Source: Candidatus Aenigmatarchaeota archaeon
GTDB lineage: Archaea; Aenigmatarchaeota; Aenigmatarchaeia; QMZS01
Assembly (NCBI GenBank): GCA_003663295.1
Contig: QMZS01000009.1
Span: forward strand, 1 to 20,464
Length of the DNA: 20,464 nt
Reading direction: 5' to 3'
How positions within the stretch are numbered: position 1 is the stretch's first letter; each line of letters begins with the position of its first letter. Both the position numbers and the translations under genes were made by a program. The notes under the pieces were generated by a model, which saw nothing but the letters and a program-made list of their open reading frames with translations, searched no databases and was not told where the DNA came from. Positions 7,384 to 14,457 of this stretch are shown here, in pieces.

Positions 7384-8289
7384 ATGACCTATGACTTAAT
7401 AATTATCGGGGCAGGACCCGCAGGACTTACCGCTGCAATTTACGCGGCAAGATACAAAATGAAAGTTCTTGTAATTGGAGAACATCTGGGGGGGATGGCT
7501 TCAGAAGCTCATGAAATCTGCAATTTCCCGACTTACAAAAAAATAACCGGCGACGAATTCATGCAAAAAATAAACGAACAGGTTAAAAATCTTGGGGTTG
7601 AAATTATTCCTGATTCTGTTATCGGTATTGAAAAAATTGATTCCATATATAACCTAAAAACAAACCTGAAAGAATATTCCGCAAAGAAAATTATACTTGC
7701 AATGGGATCAGAAAAAAGAAAACTTAAACTGGAGAATGAAAGTAAATTTATCGGGAAAGGCGTTAGCTACTGCGCTACCTGCGATGCCCCGTTTTTCAGA
7801 GAGAAAATTGTTGGTGTTGTTGGTGGAAGCAATTCAGCATTAACCGCAGCCCTGCTTATTTCTAAATTTGCGGATAAAGTCTATATAATTTACAGGCAGG
7901 ATAATTTTTTCAGGGCGGAAAAAATGTGGGTTGAAGAAATTGAAAACAATGACAAAATAAAAATAATCTTTAACTCAAATGTTGCTGAACTGAAAGGCGA
8001 CAATGTTCTTGAAGGTGTTAAACTGGATAATGGACAGGAGTTAAAATTAGATGGATTATTTATAGAAATCGGGTCAATACCGAGCGTTAAAATTGCAGAG
8101 AGTCTTGGGATAAATCTTGATGGAAATCACATAAAAACAGATAAAGAACAGAAGACAAATGTGAGCGGTATTTTTGCGGCTGGAGATATTACAAACAATC
8201 CTCTGAAACAGATAATCACAGCCTGCTCAGAAGGAGCAATTGCGACAAATTCTGCTCATCTTGAACTTAATTCAGAAAAAAATTCTTGA
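7384..8289 (+). CDS. trxB: Thioredoxin reductase (FAD/NAD(P)H-dependent), 301 aa
   Basis: This is a cytoplasmic flavoenzyme that passes electrons from NAD(P)H through FAD to a redox-active disulfide and on to thioredoxin-like partners. The FAD-binding dinucleotide fold is at the N-terminus (IIIGAGPAGLTAA, residues about 6-18). The catalytic CxxC is C130-C133 in CATCDAPFF, the typical TrxB active site. The second dinucleotide fold, GVVGGSNSA, starts near residue 144, and the C-terminal FAD motif is GIFAAGDITNNPLKQ. Length is normal for low-molecular-weight TrxB (about 300-320 aa). The ATG is preceded by a TATA-like element at leaderless spacing. The gene is followed 24 bp later by a tiny zinc-ribbon gene on the same strand. 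Whether the preferred cofactor is NADPH or NADH cannot be decided by eye. Confidence 0.93.
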   Translation: MTYDLIIIGAGPAGLTAAIYAARYKMKVLVIGEHLGGMASEAHEICNFPTYKKITGDEFMQKINEQVKNLGVEIIPDSVIGIEKIDSIYNLKTNLKEYSAKKIILAMGSEKRKLKLENESKFIGKGVSYCATCDAPFFREKIVGVVGGSNSALTAALLISKFADKVYIIYRQDNFFRAEKMWVEEIENNDKIKIIFNSNVAELKGDNVLEGVKLDNGQELKLDGLFIEIGSIPSVKIAESLGINLDGNHIKTDKEQKTNVSGIFAAGDITNNPLKQIITACSEGAIATNSAHLELNSEKNS

Positions 8290-8313
8290 ACTATTTATAT
8301 AAATACTTAGATT

Positions 8314-8466
8314 ATGGTGGATGAAAGAAAAGGTGTTGGTTTTGGAGGACCTGCCAGTTCTTGCATATGTCCAAAATGCGGATACAAAGAACAAAAACTG
8401 AGAGGTATCAGATGCATGGATAAAAAATGTCCAAAATGCGGAACTATTATGGTGAGGGGCGAATAA
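8314..8466 (+). CDS. Tiny zinc-ribbon protein, 50 aa
   Basis: ATG 8314 to TAA 8464-8466. The protein has a glycine-rich start (GVGFGGPASS), then CICPKCGY, and near the end CPKCG, with an extra C in GIRCMDKKC. The two CPKCG knuckles can bind one zinc as a rubredoxin-like or zinc-ribbon knuckle pair. Similar short proteins with a GGP...C.CPKCGY...C...CPKCG layout occur in archaea and anaerobic bacteria, some annotated as ferredoxin- or hydrogenase-associated; I know no proven function. The repeated knuckle is also visible in DNA, where the same 14-base stretch (tgtccaaaatgcgg) occurs twice, near 8368 and 8428. A TATA-like run (about 8294-8301) precedes the gene, so it may be transcribed separately from trxB. 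Confidence 0.75.
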   Translation: MVDERKGVGFGGPASSCICPKCGYKEQKLRGIRCMDKKCPKCGTIMVRGE

Positions 8467-8489
8467 CAACAAGGTTGTAGGTGAATTAA

Positions 8490-8750
8490 ATGACACAAAT
8501 TACAGAAAGATATTCTAAGAGAATTCCTGAAGAAGAGAAATATAAAACAGCAATATTTGAAAGAAACTGTGAGGTGGATATTGCTGATTATTCCACAACA
8601 ACAGAAGCAAACTTTTATAAACCTAAATCAACTCTCTTTGGTTTTTTCTTCTCAGGAATTTTGAAACTCATTTGTTTTTCTATTGGTCTCTTAGGGAGTT
8701 CAAATCTTTCAATATTGTATTTTTTCCTGACAAGTTCAACTATCCGGTAA
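8490..8750 (+). CDS. Doubtful small ORF, 86 aa, antisense to the 3' end of the radical SAM gene
   Basis: The frame starts at ATG 8490 with an AGGTGA-like sequence a few bases upstream. Its first 42 residues (MTQITERYSKRIPEEEKYKT and on) lie in otherwise unassigned DNA and look like a normal charged protein. From 8615 onward it overlaps the C-terminal codons of the radical SAM gene on the other strand, and there the predicted hydrophobic tail may be only a shadow of that gene's Lys-rich end. It could be a degraded 5' gene fragment or a real small protein. No family recognised. Confidence 0.25.
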   Translation: MTQITERYSKRIPEEEKYKTAIFERNCEVDIADYSTTTEANFYKPKSTLFGFFFSGILKLICFSIGLLGSSNLSILYFFLTSSTIR

Positions 8751-9547
8751 ATTCTTCCAGAATACTCTTTCGGAACAGAGGCCTTTTTGTAAAGAGTCAA
8801 ATATCTGGAATATAATCTTGGAGACTCTTTTTTTATCAAAAACAAAACGCCCTCTTTACAGGAAGATCTTAATTCAAGAACCCCGGGAATCAAATCCTTT
8901 GCGCCTGCATCCCTCACTGCTTTTATTGTCTGGTTTATACTTCCAACACTGTCGGTCAGATAAGGAAATAATGGCATAAATAATACACCAACATTCACTC
9001 CTGCATCAGACAACTGCCTTATTGCATCTAAACGTTCACTTGCTGAAGAAGCTCTTGGCTCAATCATTTTACAGATATTTTCATCAAGAGTTGTCAGAGT
9101 AATATTTACCATCAGGTTGCTGGTTTTTGCCATCTCCGAAAGCAGGTCAATATCACGCAAAATAAGGTTTGATTTTGTGCCAACAAACAAAGGGGTTCTG
9201 TGCTTTGCAAAAACCTTCAAAATCTGTCTCGTAATTTCAAACTTCTTTTCTGCGGGCTGATATGGGTCGCACACTGAACCCAAATCAACAGATTCATTTT
9301 TCCATGTTTTCCTTGATAACTCTTTTTCAAGAACTTCCGCAGCATTCATCTTTACAAGAATTTTATTGTTAAACTCCGCATCTTTGTTATAACCCAAATA
9401 TTCATGAGTGTATCTTGCAAAACAATAGGGGCAAGAATGTTCGCATCCCCTGTAAGGATTTGCTCCCCAATTGAATGGGAGAAATTTATTGCTTATTCTG
9501 TGCAGGAATGATTTGCACTCAATTTGCTGGTAGTTTGGCTGCATCAT
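8615..9547 (-). CDS. SPL-like radical SAM protein, 310 aa
   Basis: A radical SAM enzyme with the 4Fe-4S motif CEHSCPYC (C35, C39, C42) inside NPYRGCEHSCPYCFARYTHE. It is followed by SVCDPYQPAEKKFEITR, TKSNLILRDIDLL, and ITLTTLDENICKMIEPRA. These are hallmarks of the group related to spore photoproduct lyase (COG1533, Rv2578c-like). True SPL function is unlikely in an archaeon that does not sporulate; the substrates of this subgroup are largely unknown to me. Length is in the normal range. The C-terminus is strongly basic (PEKKKPKRVDLGL), compatible with nucleic-acid contact. Two consecutive ATGs (9547 and 9544) leave a one-residue ambiguity. It is flanked by the doubtful ORF at its 3' end and divergent from HtpX. 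Confidence 0.9.
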   Translation of the reverse strand: MMQPNYQQIECKSFLHRISNKFLPFNWGANPYRGCEHSCPYCFARYTHEYLGYNKDAEFNNKILVKMNAAEVLEKELSRKTWKNESVDLGSVCDPYQPAEKKFEITRQILKVFAKHRTPLFVGTKSNLILRDIDLLSEMAKTSNLMVNITLTTLDENICKMIEPRASSASERLDAIRQLSDAGVNVGVLFMPLFPYLTDSVGSINQTIKAVRDAGAKDLIPGVLELRSSCKEGVLFLIKKESPRLYSRYLTLYKKASVPKEYSGRIYRIVELVRKKYNIERFELPKRPIEKQMSFKIPEKKKPKRVDLGL

Positions 9548-9629
9548 TATTATATTTTGAATAATAATTCTGATTTAAACCATATCTATTTTAATATTTC
9601 CAAATACCCTAATATTTAAATACTTAATT

Positions 9630-10460
9630 ATGGCATTTATAAGAACTACTCTGTTATTGAGTTTGTTAACCGGAATATTCCTTGGAGCAGGGTTTCTGAT
9701 TGCTGGGGCTGAAGGAGCAATAATTGCTCTGGTATTCGCGGTATTTATGAATTTCTTTTCCTATTGGTACAGCGATAAAATAGTCCTGAAAATGCACAAA
9801 GCAATACCTCTCAAAAATGCTGAACTTGAAGAAACAGTTCATAAACTTGCAAAAAAAGCCAAGATTGCAAACCCAAAATTATATTTAATGAAAAACGGGG
9901 TTCCAAATGCTTTTGCAACAGGAAGAAATGACAAACACGCCGCAGTTGTTGTGTCAACCGGACTTTTAAATAATTTAGACAAAGAAGAAATTGAAGGAGT
10001 TCTTGCCCATGAATTATCCCACATAAAAAATCATGATATTTTAATTTCATCTATGGCAGCCACAATAGGCGGGGCAATTTCATTTCTCGCAAATATGGCT
10101 TGGTGGAATATGTTCCTTGGAGGAGATCAAGACAACAATATATTAATGAGTCTTCCAATGTTAATTTTAGCTCCAATCAGTGCAACAATAGTTCAGTTGT
10201 CAATTTCTAGAACCCGAGAATACGGGGCTGATAATTCTGCGGGAGTTCTTACAAAAAACCCAAAAGGTCTCGCAAATGCTCTTAGAAAACTGGAAAACTT
10301 CGCAAGCGCAAATCCAGTAAAGGGTAACGCGGCAACAGCTCACTTGTTTATAATTAATCCTTTCAAAACAGATGCAATGTCAAAATTATTCTCAACACAT
10401 CCGTCAACAAAAGAAAGGATTCAGAAACTTGAGGAATTGGAGAAGAAATTAAATCTTTAA
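9630..10460 (+). CDS. htpX: HtpX-type membrane zinc metalloprotease (M48B), 276 aa
   Basis: This is an integral-membrane protease for quality control of membrane proteins. Two hydrophobic helices lie at the N-terminus (about residues 7-45). The zinc site is HELSH at 127-131, with the third ligand probably E197 in SISRTREYGAD. Two more hydrophobic segments flank 140-190. The C-terminal FSTHPSTKERIQKLEEL is the usual HtpX ending. The length is typical. The start is supported by the LLLSLLTGIFLGAGFLIAGA membrane segment following it directly and by AT-rich TATA-like sequence upstream. The gene stands alone on the plus strand and converges with the ribosomal protein S17 unit. Confidence 0.94.
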   Translation: MAFIRTTLLLSLLTGIFLGAGFLIAGAEGAIIALVFAVFMNFFSYWYSDKIVLKMHKAIPLKNAELEETVHKLAKKAKIANPKLYLMKNGVPNAFATGRNDKHAAVVVSTGLLNNLDKEEIEGVLAHELSHIKNHDILISSMAATIGGAISFLANMAWWNMFLGGDQDNNILMSLPMLILAPISATIVQLSISRTREYGADNSAGVLTKNPKGLANALRKLENFASANPVKGNAATAHLFIINPFKTDAMSKLFSTHPSTKERIQKLEELEKKLNL

Positions 10461-10463
10461 CAC

Positions 10464-10479
10464 CAGTCAGTTATGACTG
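10464..10479 (+). terminator. Small hairpin just after htpX
   Basis: A perfect 6-bp stem (cagtca / tgactg) with a 4-base loop starts three bases after the htpX stop codon. No strong T-tract follows directly, only a short gattttag at about 10495-10502. It may help end or stabilise the htpX transcript, but the evidence is weak. Confidence 0.3.
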
Positions 10480-10622
10480 ATCAGAGGATTGAGAGATTTT
10501 AGTAAAATTAAAAGACAGACTAAAGAAAAAAATGATGAATGATTTAAAAAATATTGCGAATGCAAAAAATCCTCAAAAAACCAACCCAAAATCTAAGAAA
10601 ACAATTAGAAAAAGATTCAAAT

Positions 10623-10940
10623 CTATAGCTTCTTAACAACAACATGCCTTTTTGTCTTTGAAACAGGTCTGCACTCAGCAACCAGCACCTGGTCTCCTTT
10701 TTTCAGTTTAATGCATTTTGGCTTGTGAACGCTGTACCTCTTTTTCCTTCGCTCATATCTCTCGTATTTCTTTATAAATCTAAGGTATTTTCTCTCAATT
10801 ACAGCTGTATTCTGGGGGGCTGTTGAAACAACAGTTCCTGTAATAGTTTTACCTCTTATCTTTAAACTCCCGTGAAAAGGACAATCCTCACTCCCGCACT
10901 TTTCTTCCGGATATTCAACATCAATACCTATGCTCCTCAT
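10623..10940 (-). CDS. rps17: 30S ribosomal protein S17 (archaeal uS17), 105 aa
   Basis: A primary 16S rRNA-binding protein of the small subunit. Archaeal S17 features are all present: the N-terminal IGIDVEYPEEKC...DCPFHG segment, the central ITGTVVS..PQNTAVIERKY, the basic YERYERRKKRYSVHKP, and CIKLKKGDQVLVAECRPVSK with the KTKRHVVV end. Length fits archaeal S17 (about 105-115 aa). The gene ends in TAG, showing that UAG is used as a normal stop here. It sits away from its usual spc-type neighbours (L29, L14, L24); instead a small zinc-finger gene lies 19 bp upstream on the same strand. Confidence 0.95.
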   Translation of the reverse strand: MRSIGIDVEYPEEKCGSEDCPFHGSLKIRGKTITGTVVSTAPQNTAVIERKYLRFIKKYERYERRKKRYSVHKPKCIKLKKGDQVLVAECRPVSKTKRHVVVKKL

Positions 10941-10959
10941 AACAATAAAAGAAAAATAA

Positions 10960-11238
10960 TTAATCTATTACTTTAATCACTTTTCCTTCGGTTAATGCCT
11001 CCCATGGAAACGACCATTTATCCCCTAAATTCACTTTCAAAGGCATTGCCACAACTTTCCCATAAGAATCAATTTCTACTACAAATTCCCTGCTACATTC
11101 TGTATTTCCACATACATGAAAATTTTTGTTATTTTTCCTTACATTAAATTTCTTATCTTTTCTATACTCCATCTCAAGAGCTCCCTGATGAAGGGTATTA
11201 CAAAAAGGACAATTTGCTTCATACTTAACCATGACCAT
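10960..11238 (-). CDS. Small putative zinc-finger protein, 92 aa
   Basis: No named family recognised. Two cysteine pairs, CPFC near residue 10 and CGNTEC near residue 43, are spaced like a zinc ribbon, in a mostly beta, basic protein. The rest contains FVVEIDSYGKVVAMPLKVNL and a C-terminal SFPWEALTEGKVIKVID. The likely role is nucleic-acid or protein binding in the cytoplasm (inference). It lies 19 bp upstream of S17 and 39 bp downstream of the second TadC-like gene, all on the same strand, so co-transcription with S17 is likely. The alternative ATG at 11232 would remove only two residues. Confidence 0.75.
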   Translation of the reverse strand: MVMVKYEANCPFCNTLHQGALEMEYRKDKKFNVRKNNKNFHVCGNTECSREFVVEIDSYGKVVAMPLKVNLGDKWSFPWEALTEGKVIKVID

Positions 11239-11277
11239 AATATATATTAAAGAGTATAAATGGACAATATAATCCTC

Positions 11278-11955
11278 TTAGAATAGAAACATAACAAATA
11301 TGAAAGTTATTGTGTATAAAATAGTCATATGCTTAAGCCCAGCAACAAAAGAATCCTCAATCATTTTACCTAAGGTAAGTCCAAGAAATATTGATTCTAT
11401 AAACACCAAATGAATGAATACCTCTTTATACTGAATAACCTCAACAATATCAAAATATGGTATGAAGAAATTAAAAATAATCAAAATAATCCCCAGAAAT
11501 ACAAAAAATACAAAGTAAAGAGAAATCAACTGAGGGAATAATTCAGTTTTCCTTTCTCTCTCAAGTCTTTTTGTCAGAGCAATATAATCATATATTTCCC
11601 CCATATTCTTACCAATATCCTGACTGAACTGCGACACTTTATCCATTAAAATTACCATCCTATCAATAAAACTATTATTCACTTTTTTTCCAAAATGTTT
11701 AATAGCATGATTAAATGGAACACCCCATTCAATCTGCAAACACATGTTTTTTATCATTGGAGTAAGACACCCATAGTTTATATTTTTACTTTTTTTCACT
11801 GCATCAACAAGAGACATTCCAGTTGAGGTATTGTTATAAACTTCCTGTATAAAAATTGGAAAATAATCACAAATCTCTTTGTTCTTTGAATACTTCGTAT
11901 ATATAAAATAAACCGGAATCATAAACCCTATAAAAACAGCAAACTCAACTATCAT
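11278..11955 (-). CDS. FlaJ/TadC-type pilus platform protein, second T2SF domain, 225 aa
   Basis: A membrane protein of the type II secretion F (T2SF) family, the inner-membrane platform of type IV pili, archaella and Tad pili. One N-terminal helix (residues about 1-20) is followed by a cytoplasmic helical domain (FPIFIQEVYNNTSTGMSLVD ... GVPFNHAIKHFGKKV ... MDKVSQFSQDIGKNMGEIYD) and then three to four hydrophobic helices at the C-terminus (about 148-225). The helical bundle with GMSLVDAV and IGKNM is typical of T2SF. It starts inside the stop codon of the preceding gene (4-bp ATGA overlap), which encodes the first T2SF domain, so the two probably form one heteromeric platform. FlaJ proteins usually carry both domains in one chain of about 500-600 aa. 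Confidence 0.87.
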   Translation of the reverse strand: MIVEFAVFIGFMIPVYFIYTKYSKNKEICDYFPIFIQEVYNNTSTGMSLVDAVKKSKNINYGCLTPMIKNMCLQIEWGVPFNHAIKHFGKKVNNSFIDRMVILMDKVSQFSQDIGKNMGEIYDYIALTKRLERERKTELFPQLISLYFVFFVFLGIILIIFNFFIPYFDIVEVIQYKEVFIHLVFIESIFLGLTLGKMIEDSFVAGLKHMTILYTITFIFVMFLF

Positions 11956-12815
11956 ACTTTTACAAGGTTCAAAAATAGAATAAAAGTTATCCCAACAACA
12001 GGAACAACCGCATAAGTGATTAATTTTATCAAAAACAATATTTCATAAGACATAAAAGTTGGTTCAATTAATGAAAAAGTGGTGAGAACAATTATGATCA
12101 CAAGTGGCGCAATTAAAAGAGCAATTATAAAAATATCCGCTAGAAAACCCATCAAAGAAGTGTATTTCCGTTGCTTGCCTTCATAAATTTCAAGTTCTTT
12201 TTTAGTCTCTTCATTTAAATATAAACTTATATTCCCTCCTGAAAGGATTGTAGACACAAAACCAAGGAGAAAAACCTTAAAACTCTTTGATGGAGTTCTT
12301 AAAGCAATACTTCGCATACTTGAAATAACATCTTCCCCGACCTGATAGATATTCTTATAAATTCTCTCGCACTCTTTTGAAAATTCTCCAAATTCTTTTG
12401 CTTCAGCAACATATTTAAACATTCTTGTTATTGGCACCCCGCTCTTTGAAGTTATATTCATATAAGCAATACCCAAAGGCATATTTCTCTCAAGACTATC
12501 CAATTGTAGCTTATACTTATAAAACGGATAAATATAAAAAATCGTGGCAATCAAAAAAGTAATTGTTGTGGTGATAATAACTGAACTCAAAACTGAGAAT
12601 AAAAAATCAAATCCCCAGAAAACCGAAAACAACAACAAAAAATAAATAGAAAAAACGCTTAGACTTAAGAAACAATAAAAAAATAACTGACCAACATATT
12701 TTTCATAGATAATTGGATAATTGGATTTCTTAATTAATTTTTCAAGAGGCTTCAGATATTTTCCAAAATATTTTATGCCAATTCTCTGGAACAAATAAAT
12801 TAAGTCCTGATACAT
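11952..12815 (-). CDS. FlaJ/TadC-type pilus platform protein, first T2SF domain, 287 aa
   Basis: A T2SF-family membrane protein. From ATG 12815 there is an amphipathic start (MYQDLIYLFQRIGIKYFGKY), two hydrophobic helices (about 45-100), then the cytoplasmic domain with LDSLERNMPLGIAYMNITSK, SGVPITRMFKYVAEAK.FGEF and a long helix, and two C-terminal helices (about 215-285). Upstream in-frame ATGs would extend the frame to 12938, but that extension overlaps the divergent VTT gene and adds a membrane segment not typical of the family, so 12815 is preferred. It overlaps the next gene by 4 bp. Together the two products equal the size of a normal FlaJ/TadC. The window holds no assembly ATPase; it must be elsewhere. 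By proximity it could assemble the nearby pilin-like proteins. Confidence 0.87.
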   Translation of the reverse strand: MYQDLIYLFQRIGIKYFGKYLKPLEKLIKKSNYPIIYEKYVGQLFFYCFLSLSVFSIYFLLLFSVFWGFDFLFSVLSSVIITTTITFLIATIFYIYPFYKYKLQLDSLERNMPLGIAYMNITSKSGVPITRMFKYVAEAKEFGEFSKECERIYKNIYQVGEDVISSMRSIALRTPSKSFKVFLLGFVSTILSGGNISLYLNEETKKELEIYEGKQRKYTSLMGFLADIFIIALLIAPLVIIIVLTTFSLIEPTFMSYEILFLIKLITYAVVPVVGITFILFLNLVKV

Positions 12816-12837
12816 AATTAAAGATATTTTATAAGTT

Positions 12838-13455
12838 ATGGTTTTCTTCAAGGCTATGGGTAATATAAAACACGAAGAAACCAGAAAAATGATTAAAATC
12901 GGAATTATGATTGCCCTATTATTCATATTATTCTGCATAGTGCTGTTAATCTTAGCTAAAATTTACCTGCCTGAAGGTATTTTATCGAATATTGATTTAT
13001 CCGGGTTTCTGGATTATGGATACTTTGGACTATTTGTAATAACTTTTTTTGGAGGAACTTTCTTTCCTGCAGGAAGTCCCGCGGTGGTTGCTGCTGCAGG
13101 AGTAATTGGAATGAATAAAACTACCGTGGCTTTTGTTTCCGCCGCAGGTTACACTTTGGGAACCCTGGTAAACTATGCGTTTGCATACTGGTTTGGAATT
13201 CATTATGTTCAGAAAAAAATGGGAAAAGAAGTTTATAAAGAAGTTGTCGAGTGGTGGAATGGATGGGGTACGGTTCTCTTGATTACTTTTGCCCTAATCC
13301 CTATATTGCCTTTCAGTTACCTTGCATTATTATGCGGGTTATTCAGATATAATATTGCTTATTTTATACTGATTAATTTTGGTTCTAACTTGCTGAATTC
13401 CTATATTTTTGTGTATCTTGGGAGTTCTGTCGCAGGTTGGATTGGGTTGTTCTAA
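12838..13455 (+). CDS. VTT/DedA-type (SNARE-associated) membrane protein, 205 aa
   Basis: A polytopic membrane protein of the VTT domain superfamily (DedA/YqaA/TMEM41-like), members of which are implicated in lipid scrambling or transport. After one N-terminal helix (about 20-42), the core has the re-entrant-loop type motif FFGGTFFPAGSPAVVAAAG (about 73-91), then GYTLGTLVNYAFAYWFG, a short charged loop, and the second loop LITFALIPILPFSYLALLCG (about 146-165), ending in another helix. The start is uncertain: ATG 12838 or in-frame ATGs at 12856 and 12889. A TATA-like run at about 12827-12834 would place a leaderless start near 12856. The ATG at 12838 leaves a 22-bp gap to the divergent TadC-like gene. 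The exact substrate is unknown. Confidence 0.87.
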   Translation: MVFFKAMGNIKHEETRKMIKIGIMIALLFILFCIVLLILAKIYLPEGILSNIDLSGFLDYGYFGLFVITFFGGTFFPAGSPAVVAAAGVIGMNKTTVAFVSAAGYTLGTLVNYAFAYWFGIHYVQKKMGKEVYKEVVEWWNGWGTVLLITFALIPILPFSYLALLCGLFRYNIAYFILINFGSNLLNSYIFVYLGSSVAGWIGLF

Positions 13456-13476
13456 TTAGCCAATTATATATTTAGA

Positions 13477-13596
13477 GTGCAGACCTCAAAATCTATCGGA
13501 TTAAAAAGGAAAATCGCTGAAATATCCCGCTCCCTTGGAATCCAGAAGCAGCATAGATTGACTGCTATAAAAACCATGAAACGCAAACTACCTTAA
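13477..13596 (+). CDS. Doubtful small basic ORF, 39 aa (GTG start)
   Basis: A short frame from GTG 13477 to TAA 13594-13596 encodes a very basic peptide (VQTSKSIGLKRKIAEISRSL and on, ending KTMKRKLP). It lies in the gap between the VTT gene and the large operon and is in the same frame as the VTT gene, directly after its TAA stop. A TATA-like tatatattta run lies a few bases upstream, too close to be its own promoter for this start. It may be a small ribosomal-type or DNA-binding peptide, the remnant of a longer gene, or chance. There is a faint resemblance to the N-terminal half of L39e, but the conserved tryptophan and downstream arginine block are missing, so I do not assign it. Confidence 0.25.
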   Translation: MQTSKSIGLKRKIAEISRSLGIQKQHRLTAIKTMKRKLP

Positions 13597-13675
13597 AAAT
13601 TAAGTACTCTCTATGAGAACCCCATATTCCTTCCAAATCATTACCGCAAGTTATCTAAAAATTCCTTTATTATTT

Positions 13676-14179
13676 TTATTTGTAAATTCTCTCAACCAAA
13701 ACTGAACCGCAGGCATTTCTGATAAGATTGCATTTTTCAAAATCACTTCTTTTTTTAAATTCTGGGCTTCCTTGTTCCCAGGTTTTTATCATCCCTTTTA
13801 TTCCAGAAGTCATGCAATTGCAAACAAGATAATTTACCAGTTCCAAATCTTTCTCAGAAATATCTAGTTTGGTCCAAGGATTTGTTGAATTATTTTCAGT
13901 GCAAGTTGAAAACCAGTTTGCGCATTCTCGTTCAAGTTCATCATAAGCAAAAACTGTTTGTATCTCATTCAAAAAGGTTTCGTAAGTTTTAATATATTTC
14001 CCTGAAACTAGATCCATAAGTTCTCCTCCGCCCCACACAAGAGGATTCCCTAATTTTTCATAAGTTCCATCTTTACCTGCAAAATTTTTGAATAAACCTA
14101 AACTGGCAACTATCATAAAAAGTAATATTACAACAAGAATTGTTACTAACACAGGCGCCTTTCCTTCATCTCCTTTCAT
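13676..14179 (-). CDS. Pilin-like secreted protein, 167 aa (last gene of the nine-gene operon)
   Basis: From ATG 14179 the protein starts MKGDEGKAPVLVTILVVILL, a KG leader followed by a hydrophobic helix, and continues with an extracellular part of about 140 residues. Features are WGGGELMDLVSGKYI (shared in part with the 1047-aa protein), then cysteines in ECANWFSTC, VCNCM, KCNLI and NACGSV. No named family recognised. A longer frame from 14218 would place 13 residues before this leader; the ATG at 14179 is preferred because it overlaps the TAA of the preceding gene (TAATG) and gives the same MKG start as its neighbours. Probably a minor-pilin-like or anchor component. Confidence 0.82.
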   Translation of the reverse strand: MKGDEGKAPVLVTILVVILLFMIVASLGLFKNFAGKDGTYEKLGNPLVWGGGELMDLVSGKYIKTYETFLNEIQTVFAYDELERECANWFSTCTENNSTNPWTKLDISEKDLELVNYLVCNCMTSGIKGMIKTWEQGSPEFKKRSDFEKCNLIRNACGSVLVERIYK

Positions 14180-14454
14180 TATTTGCACATAAGCTGCGAA
14201 GAGCCAATATTCTTGCATTCCTGTTTACAACCGGACACTGTAACGCAATTAAATCCTTTTTGAATATCCTCGGGAATTGGTTCCTCGCAATCCCACATAT
14301 CACAGGAAGTCCTTAAAGTAGCATTTCCTTTGAAGGGTTCTACAAATCCAATTTGAGTTCCCATAATAAAAAAAGCCACAACACCCAAACAGATTGCCAA
14401 AAGTATAATCTCCAACAAATATTTATTTTCCAAACCTTTGTATAATTTAACCAT
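14179..14454 (-). CDS. Small pilin-like cysteine-containing membrane protein, 91 aa
   Basis: The N-terminus MVKLYKG is followed by LENKYLLEIILLAICLGVVA as the hydrophobic helix, again a KG-then-helix arrangement. The roughly 55-residue outside part carries eight cysteines by my count (CDMWDC, FNC, GCKQEC, and a CK ending), enough for several disulfides. The start lies 3 bp after the stop of the 54-aa gene, and the end overlaps the start of the 167-aa gene by one base. No family recognised. It was probably a short disulfide-knotted module displayed at the membrane or on a filament (inference). Confidence 0.78.
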   Translation of the reverse strand: MVKLYKGLENKYLLEIILLAICLGVVAFFIMGTQIGFVEPFKGNATLRTSCDMWDCEEPIPEDIQKGFNCVTVSGCKQECKNIGSSQLMCK

Positions 14455-14457
14455 AAT

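Noticed and set aside
10533..10637. Small Lys-rich ORF (about 34 aa, starting MMNDLKN) between htpX and S17
   Set aside because: It is low-complexity AT-rich sequence, has no leader or family signal, and runs into the S17 coding region in antisense.
12816..12938. N-terminal extension of the first TadC-like gene to ATG 12938
   Set aside because: It would overlap the divergent VTT gene by about 100 bp and add a non-family membrane helix; ATG 12815 fits better.
13500..13560. tRNA-like sequence (a TTGGAATCC stretch resembling a T-loop)
   Set aside because: No matching acceptor, D or anticodon stems could be folded around it on either strand.
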